Positions 34,252-42,859 of a DNA stretch of 64,000 bases are shown here, in pieces. Made by a program: the position numbers and the translations under genes. A model generated the notes under the pieces. The model worked only from the letters and a program-made list of their open reading frames with translations, did not search any database and had not been told where the DNA came from. Where the stretch lies: positions 199,248 to 263,247 of the forward strand of contig NZ_WHUF01000005.1 in the NCBI RefSeq assembly GCF_009380165.1, read 5' to 3'. The DNA is from Rugamonas rivuli. GTDB lineage: Bacteria > Pseudomonadota > Gammaproteobacteria > Burkholderiales > Burkholderiaceae_D. Each line of letters opens with the position of its first letter. Position 1 is the stretch's first letter.

Positions 34252-36351
34252 ATGGCACTGAATAAGAAACCGCTGGCGTTGATGCTGGCCAGCCTCACCC
34301 TCACCAACGCCGCGCTGGCACAATCCGGCGCGGCGCCGGAACAGACGATGGCAGTCGTCACCGTCACCGGCGAAGCCGATGGCTACCGTCCCACCACCTC
34401 CACCAGCGCCACCAAGATCGACGCGCCGCTGCGCGATATTCCGCAAACAGTCAACGTGGTGCCGCAGGCATTGCTGCGTGACCAAGGCGCGCGTTCGCTC
34501 CAGGATGTGCTGAAAGCCGTGCCAGGAATCGGCATGTCGACCGGCGACGGCCAGCGCGACCAGGTGACGATACGTGGTTTTAGCGCCATCAGCGACCAGT
34601 TTGTCGATGGGATGCGCGACGATGCGCTGTATTTCCGCGACCTGTCGAACGTCGAGCAGGTTGAGGTCATCAAGGGCCCGGCGTCGGTGCTGTATGGCCG
34701 CGGCTCGTCCGGCGGCATGATCAACCGCATCACCAAGAAGCCGGGCACGGACCGCAGCGAAGTGAGCCTGCAGGCTGGAAGCTGGGGGCAGAAGCGCGGC
34801 GAATTCGACCTGGCGCGCAATGTGGCCGAGCGCGGCATCGCTTTCCGCGTCACCGGCGCGGTGGAGGATGCCGACAGCTATCGCAACCAGCAATTCCTGA
34901 AGCGCGAAGCGCTGGCGCCGTCGCTGCAATTCAAGCTCAGTGCGGACACATTATTGCTGCTGCAAGCAGAATACCTGCACGACAAACGCCTGACCGACTT
35001 CGGCATCCCTTCCTACCAGGGCCGGACGGTCGATGTGCCGCCGAGCACCTACTACGGCGCCGCCAACGCCAAGGATTTCGACTACAGCGAATCGCGCGTG
35101 CACGCCTTCGGCTTTACGCTGGATCATCGTTTCAACCAGAAGTTCTCGATCCGCAATGCCTTCCGCCACTACAACTACACGCTGGACCGCAACAACACGC
35201 TGATCGGCTCGGTCAACGAAGTGGCAAAGACCGCCTCGCTGACGCGTGGCAACGTGGCGCGCGATGAAGACGGCTACACCAACCAAACCGAGCTGACGCA
35301 ACACGCGGAACTGGCCGGCATGCAGCATCAGGTGCTATACGGCGTGGAATTCGGCAAGCAGAACAAGGATCAGCTGGTGCGCTCGCAGGCCAACGTGGCG
35401 ACCGTGTCATTGTTCAGCCCGATCAACCCGGTTGTCCCATTTACGGCCGGTGGTGCGCCTACGGCGAACAATCTGGGTATTTTCAAGGTCAGCAGCGCCT
35501 ACATCCAGGACCTGGTGACGATGTCGGCGGAATGGAAGGCCCTGGCCGGCATCCGCTACGACAAATTTGAACAGGAAACCGTCGAGCGTCGAGCCGGTGT
35601 CGCCAGCGTGGCCCGCACCGACCGCAACTGGAGCCCGCGTGCCGGTCTGGTGTACCGGCCGAGCCAGGTCCAGTCCTACTATGCCTCGTTCAGCCGTTCC
35701 TTCCAGCCGTCGGGCGAAGGCTTCGCTCTGGCGGTCAATAACGCGGACATCGCACCGGAAGTCACCAAAAACAAGGAAGTTGGCGCCAAATACGACCTGT
35801 TCGGCGGCCGCGCCTCGGCCGGAGTGTCGCTGTTCCAGTTGACGCGCACCAATATGAAATCGTCCGACCCTATCACCAACAAGCTGATTCCACTGGGCAC
35901 CCAGCGCACCAACGGCCTGGAATTGACGTTCAGCGGCGATCTGGGTGACGGTTGGCAGGCATGGTCGGGTTATTCCTATCTGGACGCGTCGATGCTGAAG
36001 TCGATCGCCAAGGATGACGGCCAGCTGGTGCAGGGCAAGCGCCCTACGCTGACGCCCAAACACAGCGCCAATCTGTGGGTCAGCAAGGCGCTGGCGGGCC
36101 ACTTCGGCGTTGGCGGCGGCCTGAACTACGTCGGCGAGCGCTTTGCCAATCCGGGTAACACGGTCGTCCTGCCGGGCTTTGTGACGGCGGACGCCATGGC
36201 CTACTACCGCCACCGCAACATCGATCTGACGCTGAACGTGATGAATCTGCTGGACAAGGCCTACATCGTAGCCGGCCACGGCAGTAGCAAAAACCTCAGC
36301 CTGCCCGGTGCACCACGCTCGGTACAGTTGACGGCGCGCTATCGTTTCTGA
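34252..36351 (+). CDS. TonB-dependent siderophore receptor (Fiu-like)
   Basis: 699 aa. Signal peptide (LALMLASLTLTNAALAQ), plug domain with the siderophore-receptor pattern IDAPLRDIPQTVNVVPQ and QVTIRGFSAISDQFVDGMRD, and a barrel ending in RSVQLTARYRF with the terminal Phe used for outer-membrane assembly. Close to the catecholate-receptor group (Fiu/FhuE-like). A Fur box sits upstream. No biosynthesis gene is nearby, so it may take up foreign siderophores. Confidence 0.94.
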   Translation: MALNKKPLALMLASLTLTNAALAQSGAAPEQTMAVVTVTGEADGYRPTTSTSATKIDAPLRDIPQTVNVVPQALLRDQGARSLQDVLKAVPGIGMSTGDGQRDQVTIRGFSAISDQFVDGMRDDALYFRDLSNVEQVEVIKGPASVLYGRGSSGGMINRITKKPGTDRSEVSLQAGSWGQKRGEFDLARNVAERGIAFRVTGAVEDADSYRNQQFLKREALAPSLQFKLSADTLLLLQAEYLHDKRLTDFGIPSYQGRTVDVPPSTYYGAANAKDFDYSESRVHAFGFTLDHRFNQKFSIRNAFRHYNYTLDRNNTLIGSVNEVAKTASLTRGNVARDEDGYTNQTELTQHAELAGMQHQVLYGVEFGKQNKDQLVRSQANVATVSLFSPINPVVPFTAGGAPTANNLGIFKVSSAYIQDLVTMSAEWKALAGIRYDKFEQETVERRAGVASVARTDRNWSPRAGLVYRPSQVQSYYASFSRSFQPSGEGFALAVNNADIAPEVTKNKEVGAKYDLFGGRASAGVSLFQLTRTNMKSSDPITNKLIPLGTQRTNGLELTFSGDLGDGWQAWSGYSYLDASMLKSIAKDDGQLVQGKRPTLTPKHSANLWVSKALAGHFGVGGGLNYVGERFANPGNTVVLPGFVTADAMAYYRHRNIDLTLNVMNLLDKAYIVAGHGSSKNLSLPGAPRSVQLTARYRF

Positions 36352-36366
36352 TCGTTTGAACGTCCG

Positions 36367-36485
36367 GGTTGTTAACAAATTCTGTGGATAAGCTTGTTAA
36401 CAAGCCGGACTGGACAACGCTAAGTTGCTGTTTCAAAAGCAAAATAGACCGCTGCGCAATTTTGTCGCAGCGGTAACTTATCCAC
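36367..36485 (+). repeat. 118-bp intergenic repeat, copy B
   Basis: Second copy of the repeat at 32047-32164. Here the inner palindrome is longer (CTTGTTAACAAG) and the internal stem is ACCGCTGCG/CGCAGCGGT around CAATTTTGT. Its terminal TTATCCAC supplies the TAA stop (36478-36480) of the convergent DUF6691 gene. Confidence 0.85.
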
Positions 36486-36891
36486 CGCGCCGGCGTTCGA
36501 TCAACTCGAAAATCCCCATGCCGGCCAGCATCGCCAGCACGAACAAAATGGCCTTCGGCAAGCCCATTCCCAAGCCGACCAAGGCCGGACCGGGGCAAAA
36601 GCCGGCAATTCCCCAGCCTGCGCCGAATAATATCGACCCGATTACCAGGCGGCGATCGATTTTAGTTGCAGTGGGTAATTTCAGTTCAGTGCCGAGCATA
36701 GTTGTTTTACGACGGCCGGCATATAAAAATGCAAAAAAACCTACCGCGATGGCGCCGCACATGACGAATATCAGCGAAGGATCCCATTTTCCGGTCAAAT
36801 CCAGAAAACCCAGTACTTTGGCGGGATTGGCCATGCCGGAGATAATCAGGCCGAGACCAAATAGCAGTCCGCTTAGAAATGCGATAACCAT
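36478..36891 (-). CDS. DUF6691 / YeeE-YedE half, membrane protein
   Basis: 137 aa with four membrane segments and the motif GFCPGPALVGLG near the C-terminus. This is the second half of the split YeeE/YedE (PmpB-type) sulfur-compound transporter. Its ATG overlaps the stop of the first half by one base (TAATG), so the two are translationally coupled. The C-terminal RRRGG and stop codon lie in the copy B repeat, so the original end may have been altered. Confidence 0.88.
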   Translation of the reverse strand: MVIAFLSGLLFGLGLIISGMANPAKVLGFLDLTGKWDPSLIFVMCGAIAVGFFAFLYAGRRKTTMLGTELKLPTATKIDRRLVIGSILFGAGWGIAGFCPGPALVGLGMGLPKAILFVLAMLAGMGIFELIERRRGG

Positions 36892-37316
36892 TATAGGTGC
36901 CTTATCAAGTAGACAGTAATAAAACCGGCCGCCATGAAAACAATGGTCGCCGTAATTGAGCGCGGGGACAGCCTGGATATTCCACAAACACCATGCCCGC
37001 TGGTGCAGCCGCTGCCGTATCGGGTGCCGATGCCGACCAATAGTCCGGCAATAATTAGTGCTCCGGTATCCGCCTCAGCCTGAATCTCGGGCCACGCGTA
37101 AAATACGCCATAGGCTATCGGCGCCAGTATCAACCCGGAAATAAAGGCAATACGCCAGAGAATATCGCCACGTGCAGGCCGCAACAATCCTCCCAGAATG
37201 CCGCTGATGCCGGCAATTCGGCCATTCAACAAGACCAGTATCGCGGCGGCTGCGCCGATGAGTATGCCGCCCAGCAGCGCGGACCATGGCGTGAAGTTCA
37301 GAGTATCTATCGTCAT
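36891..37316 (-). CDS. YeeE/YedE family membrane protein (sulfur transport)
   Basis: 141 aa, four membrane segments and the signature [17 protein letters not shown], with the cysteines that in YeeE (TsuA) relay thiosulfate through the membrane. Together with the following 137-aa protein it makes one full YeeE-like unit. AGGAG precedes ATG 37316. Such pairs usually lie with a rhodanese, persulfide dioxygenase or BigR regulator; none is in this window. Confidence 0.9.
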   Translation of the reverse strand: MTIDTLNFTPWSALLGGILIGAAAAILVLLNGRIAGISGILGGLLRPARGDILWRIAFISGLILAPIAYGVFYAWPEIQAEADTGALIIAGLLVGIGTRYGSGCTSGHGVCGISRLSPRSITATIVFMAAGFITVYLIRHL

Positions 37317-37377
37317 CCGCTGCTCCTACGGGCGTGCGCCAGAAAGCGGCGCGAACAAGCCAATTGTTGGCATAATT

Positions 37378-38082
37378 TTACTCTCCCAACAGAGCCAAAG
37401 ACTCCAGCCAGGACGCTTTCCAGGGGCGCAGGTCCGGCTGGGTGGCAAAGGCCTTCTTCAAATGCGACATCGGTACCCGATAGACATCATTCAATCCCAG
37501 CGCCAGCGTTACGGGATTCCACAGATGGATATTCTTTCCGGCGCGGGAATTCTTTCTTACCCGCGCACCGTCATCGCCGAATATGCCGATGCCGCTCGCC
37601 AGTGACTTTTCCCAATCCAGCTTGGCCATGCCGCCGAATACGCGCAGCACTTCTTCCTTGGTAATCCCTTTAAGAATCTCCTTCGGAGGTGCTGCTACAA
37701 CTTCCTCTTTCGGGTTCAATATATTTTCCAATACATTGGCGATATCCCGGTGGAAGAAACGCAGGGCATCCAAGGGCATGGTGATACCCGGCGGTTTCAG
37801 TTTAAAGACTATCTTGTCCGAATCGCGCGTCATCCGGATTAATACATCGCTGCTGCCGGCGGCAAGCCGCTGGGTGTCTTCGATAAAGAATATCGGTGCG
37901 GGATAGCGGGTAATCCCCTCGGCAAATAAGCCGGCATATTCCTCCGAATAATCCAGCCAGACATGGGGAGTCAAACCTGCCTCCAACAAGCGCGCCAGGT
38001 TCCATGGCGTGCCGGTCTGTTCACTTAACCAGGAACAGGTTTCTTCGGTGGTCGCATTGTTGGGCAGTGTGCCGGAGGTCAT
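37378..38082 (-). CDS. Hypothetical protein
   Basis: 234 aa, soluble, no signal peptide. Distinct segments: TPWNLARLLEAGLTPHVW near residue 25, a linker with KEEVVAAPPKE near 135, and a C-terminal part GIGIFGDDGARVRKNSRAGK and WNPVTLALGLNDVYRVPM. The C-terminal layout recalls proteins encoded on phages and other accessory elements, but I cannot name a family. GC is visibly lower than in the flanking genes. It is the last gene before the tailocin and might belong to the same acquired segment. Confidence 0.75.
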   Translation of the reverse strand: MTSGTLPNNATTEETCSWLSEQTGTPWNLARLLEAGLTPHVWLDYSEEYAGLFAEGITRYPAPIFFIEDTQRLAAGSSDVLIRMTRDSDKIVFKLKPPGITMPLDALRFFHRDIANVLENILNPKEEVVAAPPKEILKGITKEEVLRVFGGMAKLDWEKSLASGIGIFGDDGARVRKNSRAGKNIHLWNPVTLALGLNDVYRVPMSHLKKAFATQPDLRPWKASWLESLALLGE

Positions 38083-38134
38083 TTTCTTCTTTCAGAATTT
38101 TCGGATGCAGCAGTGTACCAATAATATGCGCGCT

Positions 38135-38527
38135 TTAAGCGGCGCCGTCCGCCCTCCATGACGGCGTGCCGCCAATTTTGACACCCAGATAAATCCCCAG
38201 GCGGCGCCAGGCCGGAATGCCGTCGGCTTCCGACGCCTCGCGCAGCACGCGGTTGGCGGTGGCTTCGTCGCACACCTCGTGGTGGTGGTAGAGCCAGTCG
38301 TGGATCACGGCCGCCTTGTGCGAGGTGTCGCCGAACAGCAGGTACAGCACCGGCAGACGCGGCACGCTGGCGTAGTCGGTCAGGAAGCCGGCTTCGACCT
38401 CGATCACCCTGCCGAGGATGGCTGATTGGTAGCGGAACGGCGCCATCACGCGCCAGATGCCGCGTCCGCCGGCAGCCAGGTCGTCGACGCACTCGGTGAT
38501 CAGCGGGGTGAGGAATGCGGATTTCAT
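38135..38527 (-). CDS. DUF1353 family phage protein
   Basis: 130 aa, with the DUF1353 pattern VEAGFLTDYASVPRLP and AAVIHDWLYHH (two His and an Asp that look like a metal or catalytic site). Found at the end of many phage lysis modules; the function is unknown. Its ATG overlaps the lysin stop (ATGA), so it is the last gene of the lysis unit. Confidence 0.85.
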   Translation of the reverse strand: MKSAFLTPLITECVDDLAAGGRGIWRVMAPFRYQSAILGRVIEVEAGFLTDYASVPRLPVLYLLFGDTSHKAAVIHDWLYHHHEVCDEATANRVLREASEADGIPAWRRLGIYLGVKIGGTPSWRADGAA

Positions 38528-38991
38528 GGCGCCTCCGGACGGTCGAAAATGGACAGCTGGCGGCCGCGCATCACGGCGATCAGCTTGTCGGCGTATTGCG
38601 GATCGGTGGCGTAGCCGGCGGCGGCCACCGCGCGCGCGAACGCTTCGCCGCCACGGCAGGAGAATGCCGGTTTGTAACGCGGATTGGCCAGCAGGAAAGC
38701 GGCGTGGTCGTCGATGCAACCTTGCCAATCCGGATACTTGCGCCAGCGGGCCGGCTGCATCTGCCACTGGCCCTTGAGGAATTCGCGGGTGGGCATCAGC
38801 AACACGTCTCCGCGCCAGGACGGATCGGCCTTGACGCCGAACAGGTTGCGGGCTTGCAGCGCCAACTGCGACGCGCCCCAGCCGGATTCGAGTGCCGCCT
38901 CGGCGAGCGCGAAGCTGGCCGGCACCCGGGTGCGGGCGGCCGAGGCGCGGGCGGCGGGGCCGACGGCGGCGATGAAGTCGGCGGGGGTCAT
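38524..38991 (-). CDS. Phage-type endolysin, N-acetylglucosaminidase
   Basis: 155 aa, a FlgJ-like glucosaminidase domain alone: FALAEAALESGWGAS (catalytic Glu), NLFGVKADPSW, and ANPRYKPAF then YATDPQYADKL. It cleaves the glycan of peptidoglycan and frees the particles by lysis. No signal peptide, so it depends on the holin, whose stop overlaps its ATG. Confidence 0.9.
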   Translation of the reverse strand: MTPADFIAAVGPAARASAARTRVPASFALAEAALESGWGASQLALQARNLFGVKADPSWRGDVLLMPTREFLKGQWQMQPARWRKYPDWQGCIDDHAAFLLANPRYKPAFSCRGGEAFARAVAAAGYATDPQYADKLIAVMRGRQLSIFDRPEAP

Positions 38992-39215
38992 GGCAGCTCT
39001 CCTTCCGACTCGGGCGTGATTTTGCCGGTCTTCCATTCCTTCCACATGTGCCAGCACTTGTGGACGATCATCAGGCCGACATAGAACAGGGTCGCCAGGT
39101 GGACCAGTTCGGGCAGAGTGATGCCGATGTATTCGGCGCCGACGACGGCGATGGGCGGCGCCGTCTTGGCCAGCATGGCGGCGCCGGTTTCGATGGTTTC
39201 GTGTGTCATGCGCAT
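38988..39215 (-). CDS. Phage holin-like small membrane protein
   Basis: 75 aa, with one or two hydrophobic stretches (AMLAKTAPPIAVVGAEYIGI; LATLFYVGLMIVH) and a charged C-terminus. Its place directly before the endolysin, overlapped by ATGA, and its size argue for a holin. GGAG lies just before ATG 39215; ATG 39209 is an alternative. The terminator at 39229-39252 lies 14 bp before the start. Confidence 0.75.
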   Translation of the reverse strand: MRMTHETIETGAAMLAKTAPPIAVVGAEYIGITLPELVHLATLFYVGLMIVHKCWHMWKEWKTGKITPESEGELP

Positions 39216-39228
39216 GTTCTCCAGGCAT

Positions 39229-39252
39229 AAAAAAAGCCACCCGAAGGTGGCT
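39229..39252 (-). terminator. Intrinsic terminator before the lysis genes
   Basis: On the minus strand AGCCACC-TTCG-GGTGGCT followed by T7. It stands between the fibre genes and the holin. Confidence 0.85.
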
Positions 39253-39273
39253 GTGGTGTTGAACGTTGCAGGG

Positions 39274-39732
39274 CTACTGCGGGATGCCGGCCAGGATCTG
39301 CTGCACCCGCTCCGGCGACGCGAGGATGCCGCCGCCGGGGCCGGGCGACGCCGGCTTGGCCAGATAGGCGATGATGTCGCGCACCGAGGCCAGGTTGGGA
39401 TCGGTCGGCTTGTCGAGCTGCACCGACAGCTGGTACATGGACCAGAACTCTTTCACCATGGCATCATTGGAAGTTTTGATTGCAATGCGCTCCGCCGGCG
39501 TGAACGCCATATAAAGCGTCATCGGGGTCAGCGTTGGAAGTGGAGCAACCGGTGTGACCGGTTGCGTCGCCATTGGGTTGTTCCAAAAGCCACCGGACAG
39601 CGTTGCACCATTCAGCGTACCGTCCGGCACAGTGATGAACTGGGCCGCTATCGTTGGGTGGAAAATCGTCACCGGGTTCGTGGTGGTGACATCCACAGCA
39701 GTACCGTTGACACTTCTTGCGTATGTGGTCAT
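39274..39732 (-). CDS. Phage tail-associated protein of unknown function
   Basis: 152 aa. N-terminal part beta-rich (SVNGTAVDVTTTNPVTIFHP), C-terminal part helical (TPAERIAIKTSNDAMVKEFW) with a Pro/Gly linker. Its place at the end of the fibre block and its size fit a tail-fibre assembly chaperone, but no signature proves this. Confidence 0.7.
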   Translation of the reverse strand: MTTYARSVNGTAVDVTTTNPVTIFHPTIAAQFITVPDGTLNGATLSGGFWNNPMATQPVTPVAPLPTLTPMTLYMAFTPAERIAIKTSNDAMVKEFWSMYQLSVQLDKPTDPNLASVRDIIAYLAKPASPGPGGGILASPERVQQILAGIPQ

Positions 39733-39734
39733 TT

Positions 39735-39905
39735 CTAGCCTCCAGATTTCAATTTAAATTCACCGCACCATCCCTCGTTGCACATCGGAGGGAATTGGGC
39801 GTAGGTCCCACCATTCGTTACGATAGGGATAGCGGGGAAGCGACGACACAGGCCCAACCCGTCATCGAAGGCAAGATAGAACTTGCACGCTTGGCAGTTT
39901 TCCAT
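39735..39905 (-). CDS. Small Cys-rich protein in the fibre block
   Basis: 56 aa with five Cys: CQACKFY, GLCRRFP, PPMCNEGWCG, probably a small zinc site. GGAG precedes ATG 39905; the stop of the glycine-rich gene is 2 bp before it. Similar short Cys-rich proteins are common in phage tail regions; the role is unknown. Confidence 0.7.
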   Translation of the reverse strand: MENCQACKFYLAFDDGLGLCRRFPAIPIVTNGGTYAQFPPMCNEGWCGEFKLKSGG

Positions 39906-39907
39906 AT

Positions 39908-40834
39908 TTACCACTCCACTACACAAAGTCCGCTACCACCGCCTTGGCTGTTAGAAGATCCAGCGCCACCGCCGCCGCCAATTCCGCCGGCGCCACCAGT
40001 AGATGCGCCACCACCGTTGTTGCCGCCACCGCCCCCGCCAACTCCGCCACGGCCGCCTGCCCCTGTGCTTCCGCTAAAACCACCACCGCCTGCTCCAGGT
40101 CCTCCAGCACCACCGCTGGAAGAACCAACTGCACCGCCGCCGCCCGTAAAACCGTCGAAAGGGAAACGGATAACTGCATTGATAGGGTTCATATTCCCGT
40201 TAGCAGCTGTATTTGCGACAGCATAGTTACCGCATACATCCGGTGCTCCAGAACCATCGGGAGGACTATTGCCAAAGACAGAGGCGCCACCGTATCCTAA
40301 AGACTTGCCACCACCGACACCACCGCCACCGCCGCCCGCGGGACTGCCGCCCGGGCCAAGTTGCGATCCTGCTCCGCCACCGCCTAAGCCACCGCTACCG
40401 CCGCCACTGGCCTGATAGTCTCCGCCCATTCCGGCACCACCGACACCGAAGCTAGCACCACCACCGGTTGCGGAGATAAGCGCCCCAAACGACGTGCTCC
40501 CCCCTGCACCCCCAGTACCACCACCCGCACCAACAGTGACGGTATATGGTGTTGCCGGCGTAACAGTAAATACACCATGGGCATATCCGCCGCCACCACC
40601 ACCGCCACCGTTAGTTGCTCCGCCGCCGCCGCCGGCACCGACCACACGCACGCGGATTGAAGTTACACCTGTGGGAACGGTGAATGTACCGCTCCATTGA
40701 AAAACGACCCAACGCCCGGTCCCAAATTCCCCCATGTAGCCGGGAGGTGTGATCTTCGTTGGCAAAGCACCGCTAACTGCGAGTGAACCTGTAACGTTTG
40801 TGGTACCAACTTGTTGAGTTGCTGACTGTCCCAT
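39908..40834 (-). CDS. Glycine-rich tail-tip or fibre protein
   Basis: 308 aa. A beta-rich N-terminal part (WVVFQWSGTFTVPTGVTSIRVRVVGAGGGG) leads into about 200 residues of Gly/Ala/Ser repeats with runs of up to eight Gly, ending GGSGLCVVEW. The layout matches the glycine-rich receptor-binding domains of phage adhesins (poly-glycine II helices), so a host-recognition role is likely. GGGAG precedes ATG 40834. The repeats make it prone to variation by slippage. Confidence 0.82.
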   Translation of the reverse strand: MGQSATQQVGTTNVTGSLAVSGALPTKITPPGYMGEFGTGRWVVFQWSGTFTVPTGVTSIRVRVVGAGGGGGATNGGGGGGGGYAHGVFTVTPATPYTVTVGAGGGTGGAGGSTSFGALISATGGGASFGVGGAGMGGDYQASGGGSGGLGGGGAGSQLGPGGSPAGGGGGGVGGGKSLGYGGASVFGNSPPDGSGAPDVCGNYAVANTAANGNMNPINAVIRFPFDGFTGGGGAVGSSSGGAGGPGAGGGGFSGSTGAGGRGGVGGGGGGNNGGGASTGGAGGIGGGGGAGSSNSQGGGSGLCVVEW

Positions 40835-40845
40835 CTTTTTCTCCC

Positions 40846-41148
40846 TTACATTCCGTGAGCGCGGACGCTCACATTTGCTGTGTCGCTGCGCGCCCACACC
40901 TTTTCGTTAATTGAACAGACGAGACCGGTATCCTCAAGGATCCCGTTCGCAGGAACTGTCACGTCGTAATCAACATAGTCGGTCGCAGCGGGGGTGCCCC
41001 CCGTTCCGATCGCGACACGCACCCTGACCGCTGCTGCGTTTCGATTCGCAAAACGCAGATTGAACGTTTGTGTTGCCCCCGCCGTGAAGAGCAGCGTGTC
41101 AGCGCCCCCCGCTGGCAGGTCGGCAGAGCCGAGTTTTCCTGTTGCCAT
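40846..41148 (-). CDS. Small phage structural protein
   Basis: 100 aa, beta-rich, for example TLLFTAGATQTFNLRFANRN and TDYVDYDVTVPANGIL, like a single immunoglobulin-type domain used as tail or fibre decoration. A strong AAGGAGG precedes ATG 41148. It lies between two adhesin-type genes. Confidence 0.72.
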   Translation of the reverse strand: MATGKLGSADLPAGGADTLLFTAGATQTFNLRFANRNAAAVRVRVAIGTGGTPAATDYVDYDVTVPANGILEDTGLVCSINEKVWARSDTANVSVRAHGM

Positions 41149-41157
41149 ATTGCCTCC

Positions 41158-42216
41158 TTAGAGTTGTCCAAAAAAGTATTGTTGCGTCGGGGAGGTGCCC
41201 AACGCCTGAGCTTGCGCTAGCGTGACCGCATGCTGTGACTGGGTACCAGGGCCAACCTGAAGCGCACCACCAGTACACCCCAGCAGCACCCACGAATTCA
41301 AGGTGGCATGCCACATCAGTTCGATCTCGCCGCCAGCGACGATCTCGGCACCTTGCAGCGACGCATGTGCGCCGCCGACAATCGCCTTGGCTGCTAGCCC
41401 GTTTGGTGAAAAAGTCGCAGCGCCGGTATTGCCGTTGGCCGCTTTGAACTCCAGCACCATGCCATCCGTTAGCGAAGTCACCGCCGGGTTGTAAGCGGCC
41501 GCGTAAGCATTCGCCACGCCGGTGTCAACGGCGTAGCACAGGCCATTGTTCTGGACCTGAGCCTGCCCCGCGGCCTGCGGCAGCGCCAGCGTCAAGAACG
41601 GCGCCCCCGCCACCACCGCGATGTTCGGCGCCGGCACCGTGGTCATGCCGTAGTCCACCTGCACGCTGTAGGCGCCGATCCAGCCAGAGTCGGCCGTCGG
41701 CGTCACCTGCGAACCGGTGTTGGCCATCGCGCCGGCCTTGACCTGCACCGCGCATTTGCCGCAGCGGATGGTCATGCTCGACGTGCCCAAACCGCCAGGG
41801 CCGCTGTACGGTATGGCCGGATTGCTGGCGTTATAAAACGGCAGCACCAGCGCCCCCGTGTCCACCTCCTGGAACTGCACCTGCACCAGGTAGTTGATCG
41901 ACTTTCCGGCCGTGCCCGGCGCGGGAACGGGCAAGGCGATCGGGTCGGCCAGGATGCCCTGCTTCAGCACCTGGCGCGCGTCGGCGCCCAGCGACGAATA
42001 CGGCGTGGCGTCGACCGCCGCCATTTGATACACCTGGCCGGCGGCAATCGCCGCCGTCAGGCCCGTGCCCGGCGTGCAGGCCAGGCCTTGCAACACCGGC
42101 GCCGTGCCCAGCACGGCCTGGGCGAGTTTGGCGAGACCGATCATGGCGAACTTGTTGCCGTTCAAAATGTCGGTCTCGATCAGTTCCTCGCCGTTATAAA
42201 CAGTTGCGCGATCCAT
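41158..42216 (-). CDS. Phage tail fibre protein
   Basis: 352 aa. The N-terminal part (VYNGEELIETDILNGNKFA, GQVYQMAAVDATPYSSL) is of the kind that attaches tail fibres to baseplates, followed by beta-structured repeats and a C-terminus with GNTGAATFSPNGL and ELMWHATLNSWVLLG. It would set the target range of the tailocin. AGGAG precedes ATG 42216, with a terminator 15 bp further up. Confidence 0.88.
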   Translation of the reverse strand: MDRATVYNGEELIETDILNGNKFAMIGLAKLAQAVLGTAPVLQGLACTPGTGLTAAIAAGQVYQMAAVDATPYSSLGADARQVLKQGILADPIALPVPAPGTAGKSINYLVQVQFQEVDTGALVLPFYNASNPAIPYSGPGGLGTSSMTIRCGKCAVQVKAGAMANTGSQVTPTADSGWIGAYSVQVDYGMTTVPAPNIAVVAGAPFLTLALPQAAGQAQVQNNGLCYAVDTGVANAYAAAYNPAVTSLTDGMVLEFKAANGNTGAATFSPNGLAAKAIVGGAHASLQGAEIVAGGEIELMWHATLNSWVLLGCTGGALQVGPGTQSQHAVTLAQAQALGTSPTQQYFFGQL

Positions 42217-42230
42217 ACTGCTCCTGAAAG

Positions 42231-42255
42231 AAAAAAGGCCGCGGGTAGCGGCCTT
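42231..42255 (-). terminator. Intrinsic terminator between gp48 and fibre genes
   Basis: On the minus strand GGCCGC-TACC-GCGGCC with flanking A and T6. It separates the baseplate genes from the fibre genes. Confidence 0.85.
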
Positions 42256-42280
42256 GTGGATAAAAACTACGCAGCAGCAC

Positions 42281-42859
42281 TTACAGCAGCTGCACCCAGA
42301 CCGTCACGTTATGCGGCCGCACCGCATCGATGGCGGCGTAGATGTCGGCGTCGCCGATGCCGTATTGCGGCGTGCCCGGCAACGGCCGGTACACCTTGAC
42401 GAAACACTCGTACGGCGTCGTGCTCAGCGTGCCGTAGCGCCCCTGGCCGTAGAAGCCGGTGGGCTGGCCATACGCGCCATAGTCCTGCGGCCTCCCGGAC
42501 TCGATCAGGATCGGCGTGCGGCCGGTGATGTCCTGGCACAGCTTGACTACGCCGGCGCGCGTGCCGCGCTCGCGGAAGATGTTGGCCTGGATCGCGGTCC
42601 GGTAGCTCTGGTCGGTCTGGTACGGTTGACGCTGCAAGCCGAGGCCGAAGAAGTCGCCGGCGATCATGTCCAGCCAGCCGTCGCTGGCGGTCAGCAAGCG
42701 GCTCTGCTGCCTGACGTAGGCCAGCAGCGCATACACAAAAGACCAGCCCGCCGCCCAGCCGGACAGCAAGGCGTCCAGCACCGGCGTGCTGTCGCTGAAC
42801 CAGGTGGGCAGCGTGGCCTTCAGGCGGGCGACGATGTCGCCGTTGTCCCCGGCCGCCAT
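42281..42859 (-). CDS. Baseplate protein gp48/XkdU-like (DUF2313)
   Basis: 192 aa. Contains WLDMIAGDFFGLGLQRQ, FRERGTRAGVVKLCQDITGRTP and the FYGQGRYG segment seen in Mu gp48/XkdU-type proteins that link baseplate and fibre. Its ATG overlaps the stop of the J gene by one base. The terminator 42231-42255 follows. Confidence 0.85.
   Translation of the reverse strand: MAAGDNGDIVARLKATLPTWFSDSTPVLDALLSGWAAGWSFVYALLAYVRQQSRLLTASDGWLDMIAGDFFGLGLQRQPYQTDQSYRTAIQANIFRERGTRAGVVKLCQDITGRTPILIESGRPQDYGAYGQPTGFYGQGRYGTLSTTPYECFVKVYRPLPGTPQYGIGDADIYAAIDAVRPHNVTVWVQLL

Noticed and set aside
42250-42262. Further DnaA-box-like TTGTGGATAA near the fibre terminator
   Set aside because: A single short match without the other parts of the 118-bp repeat; expected by chance.
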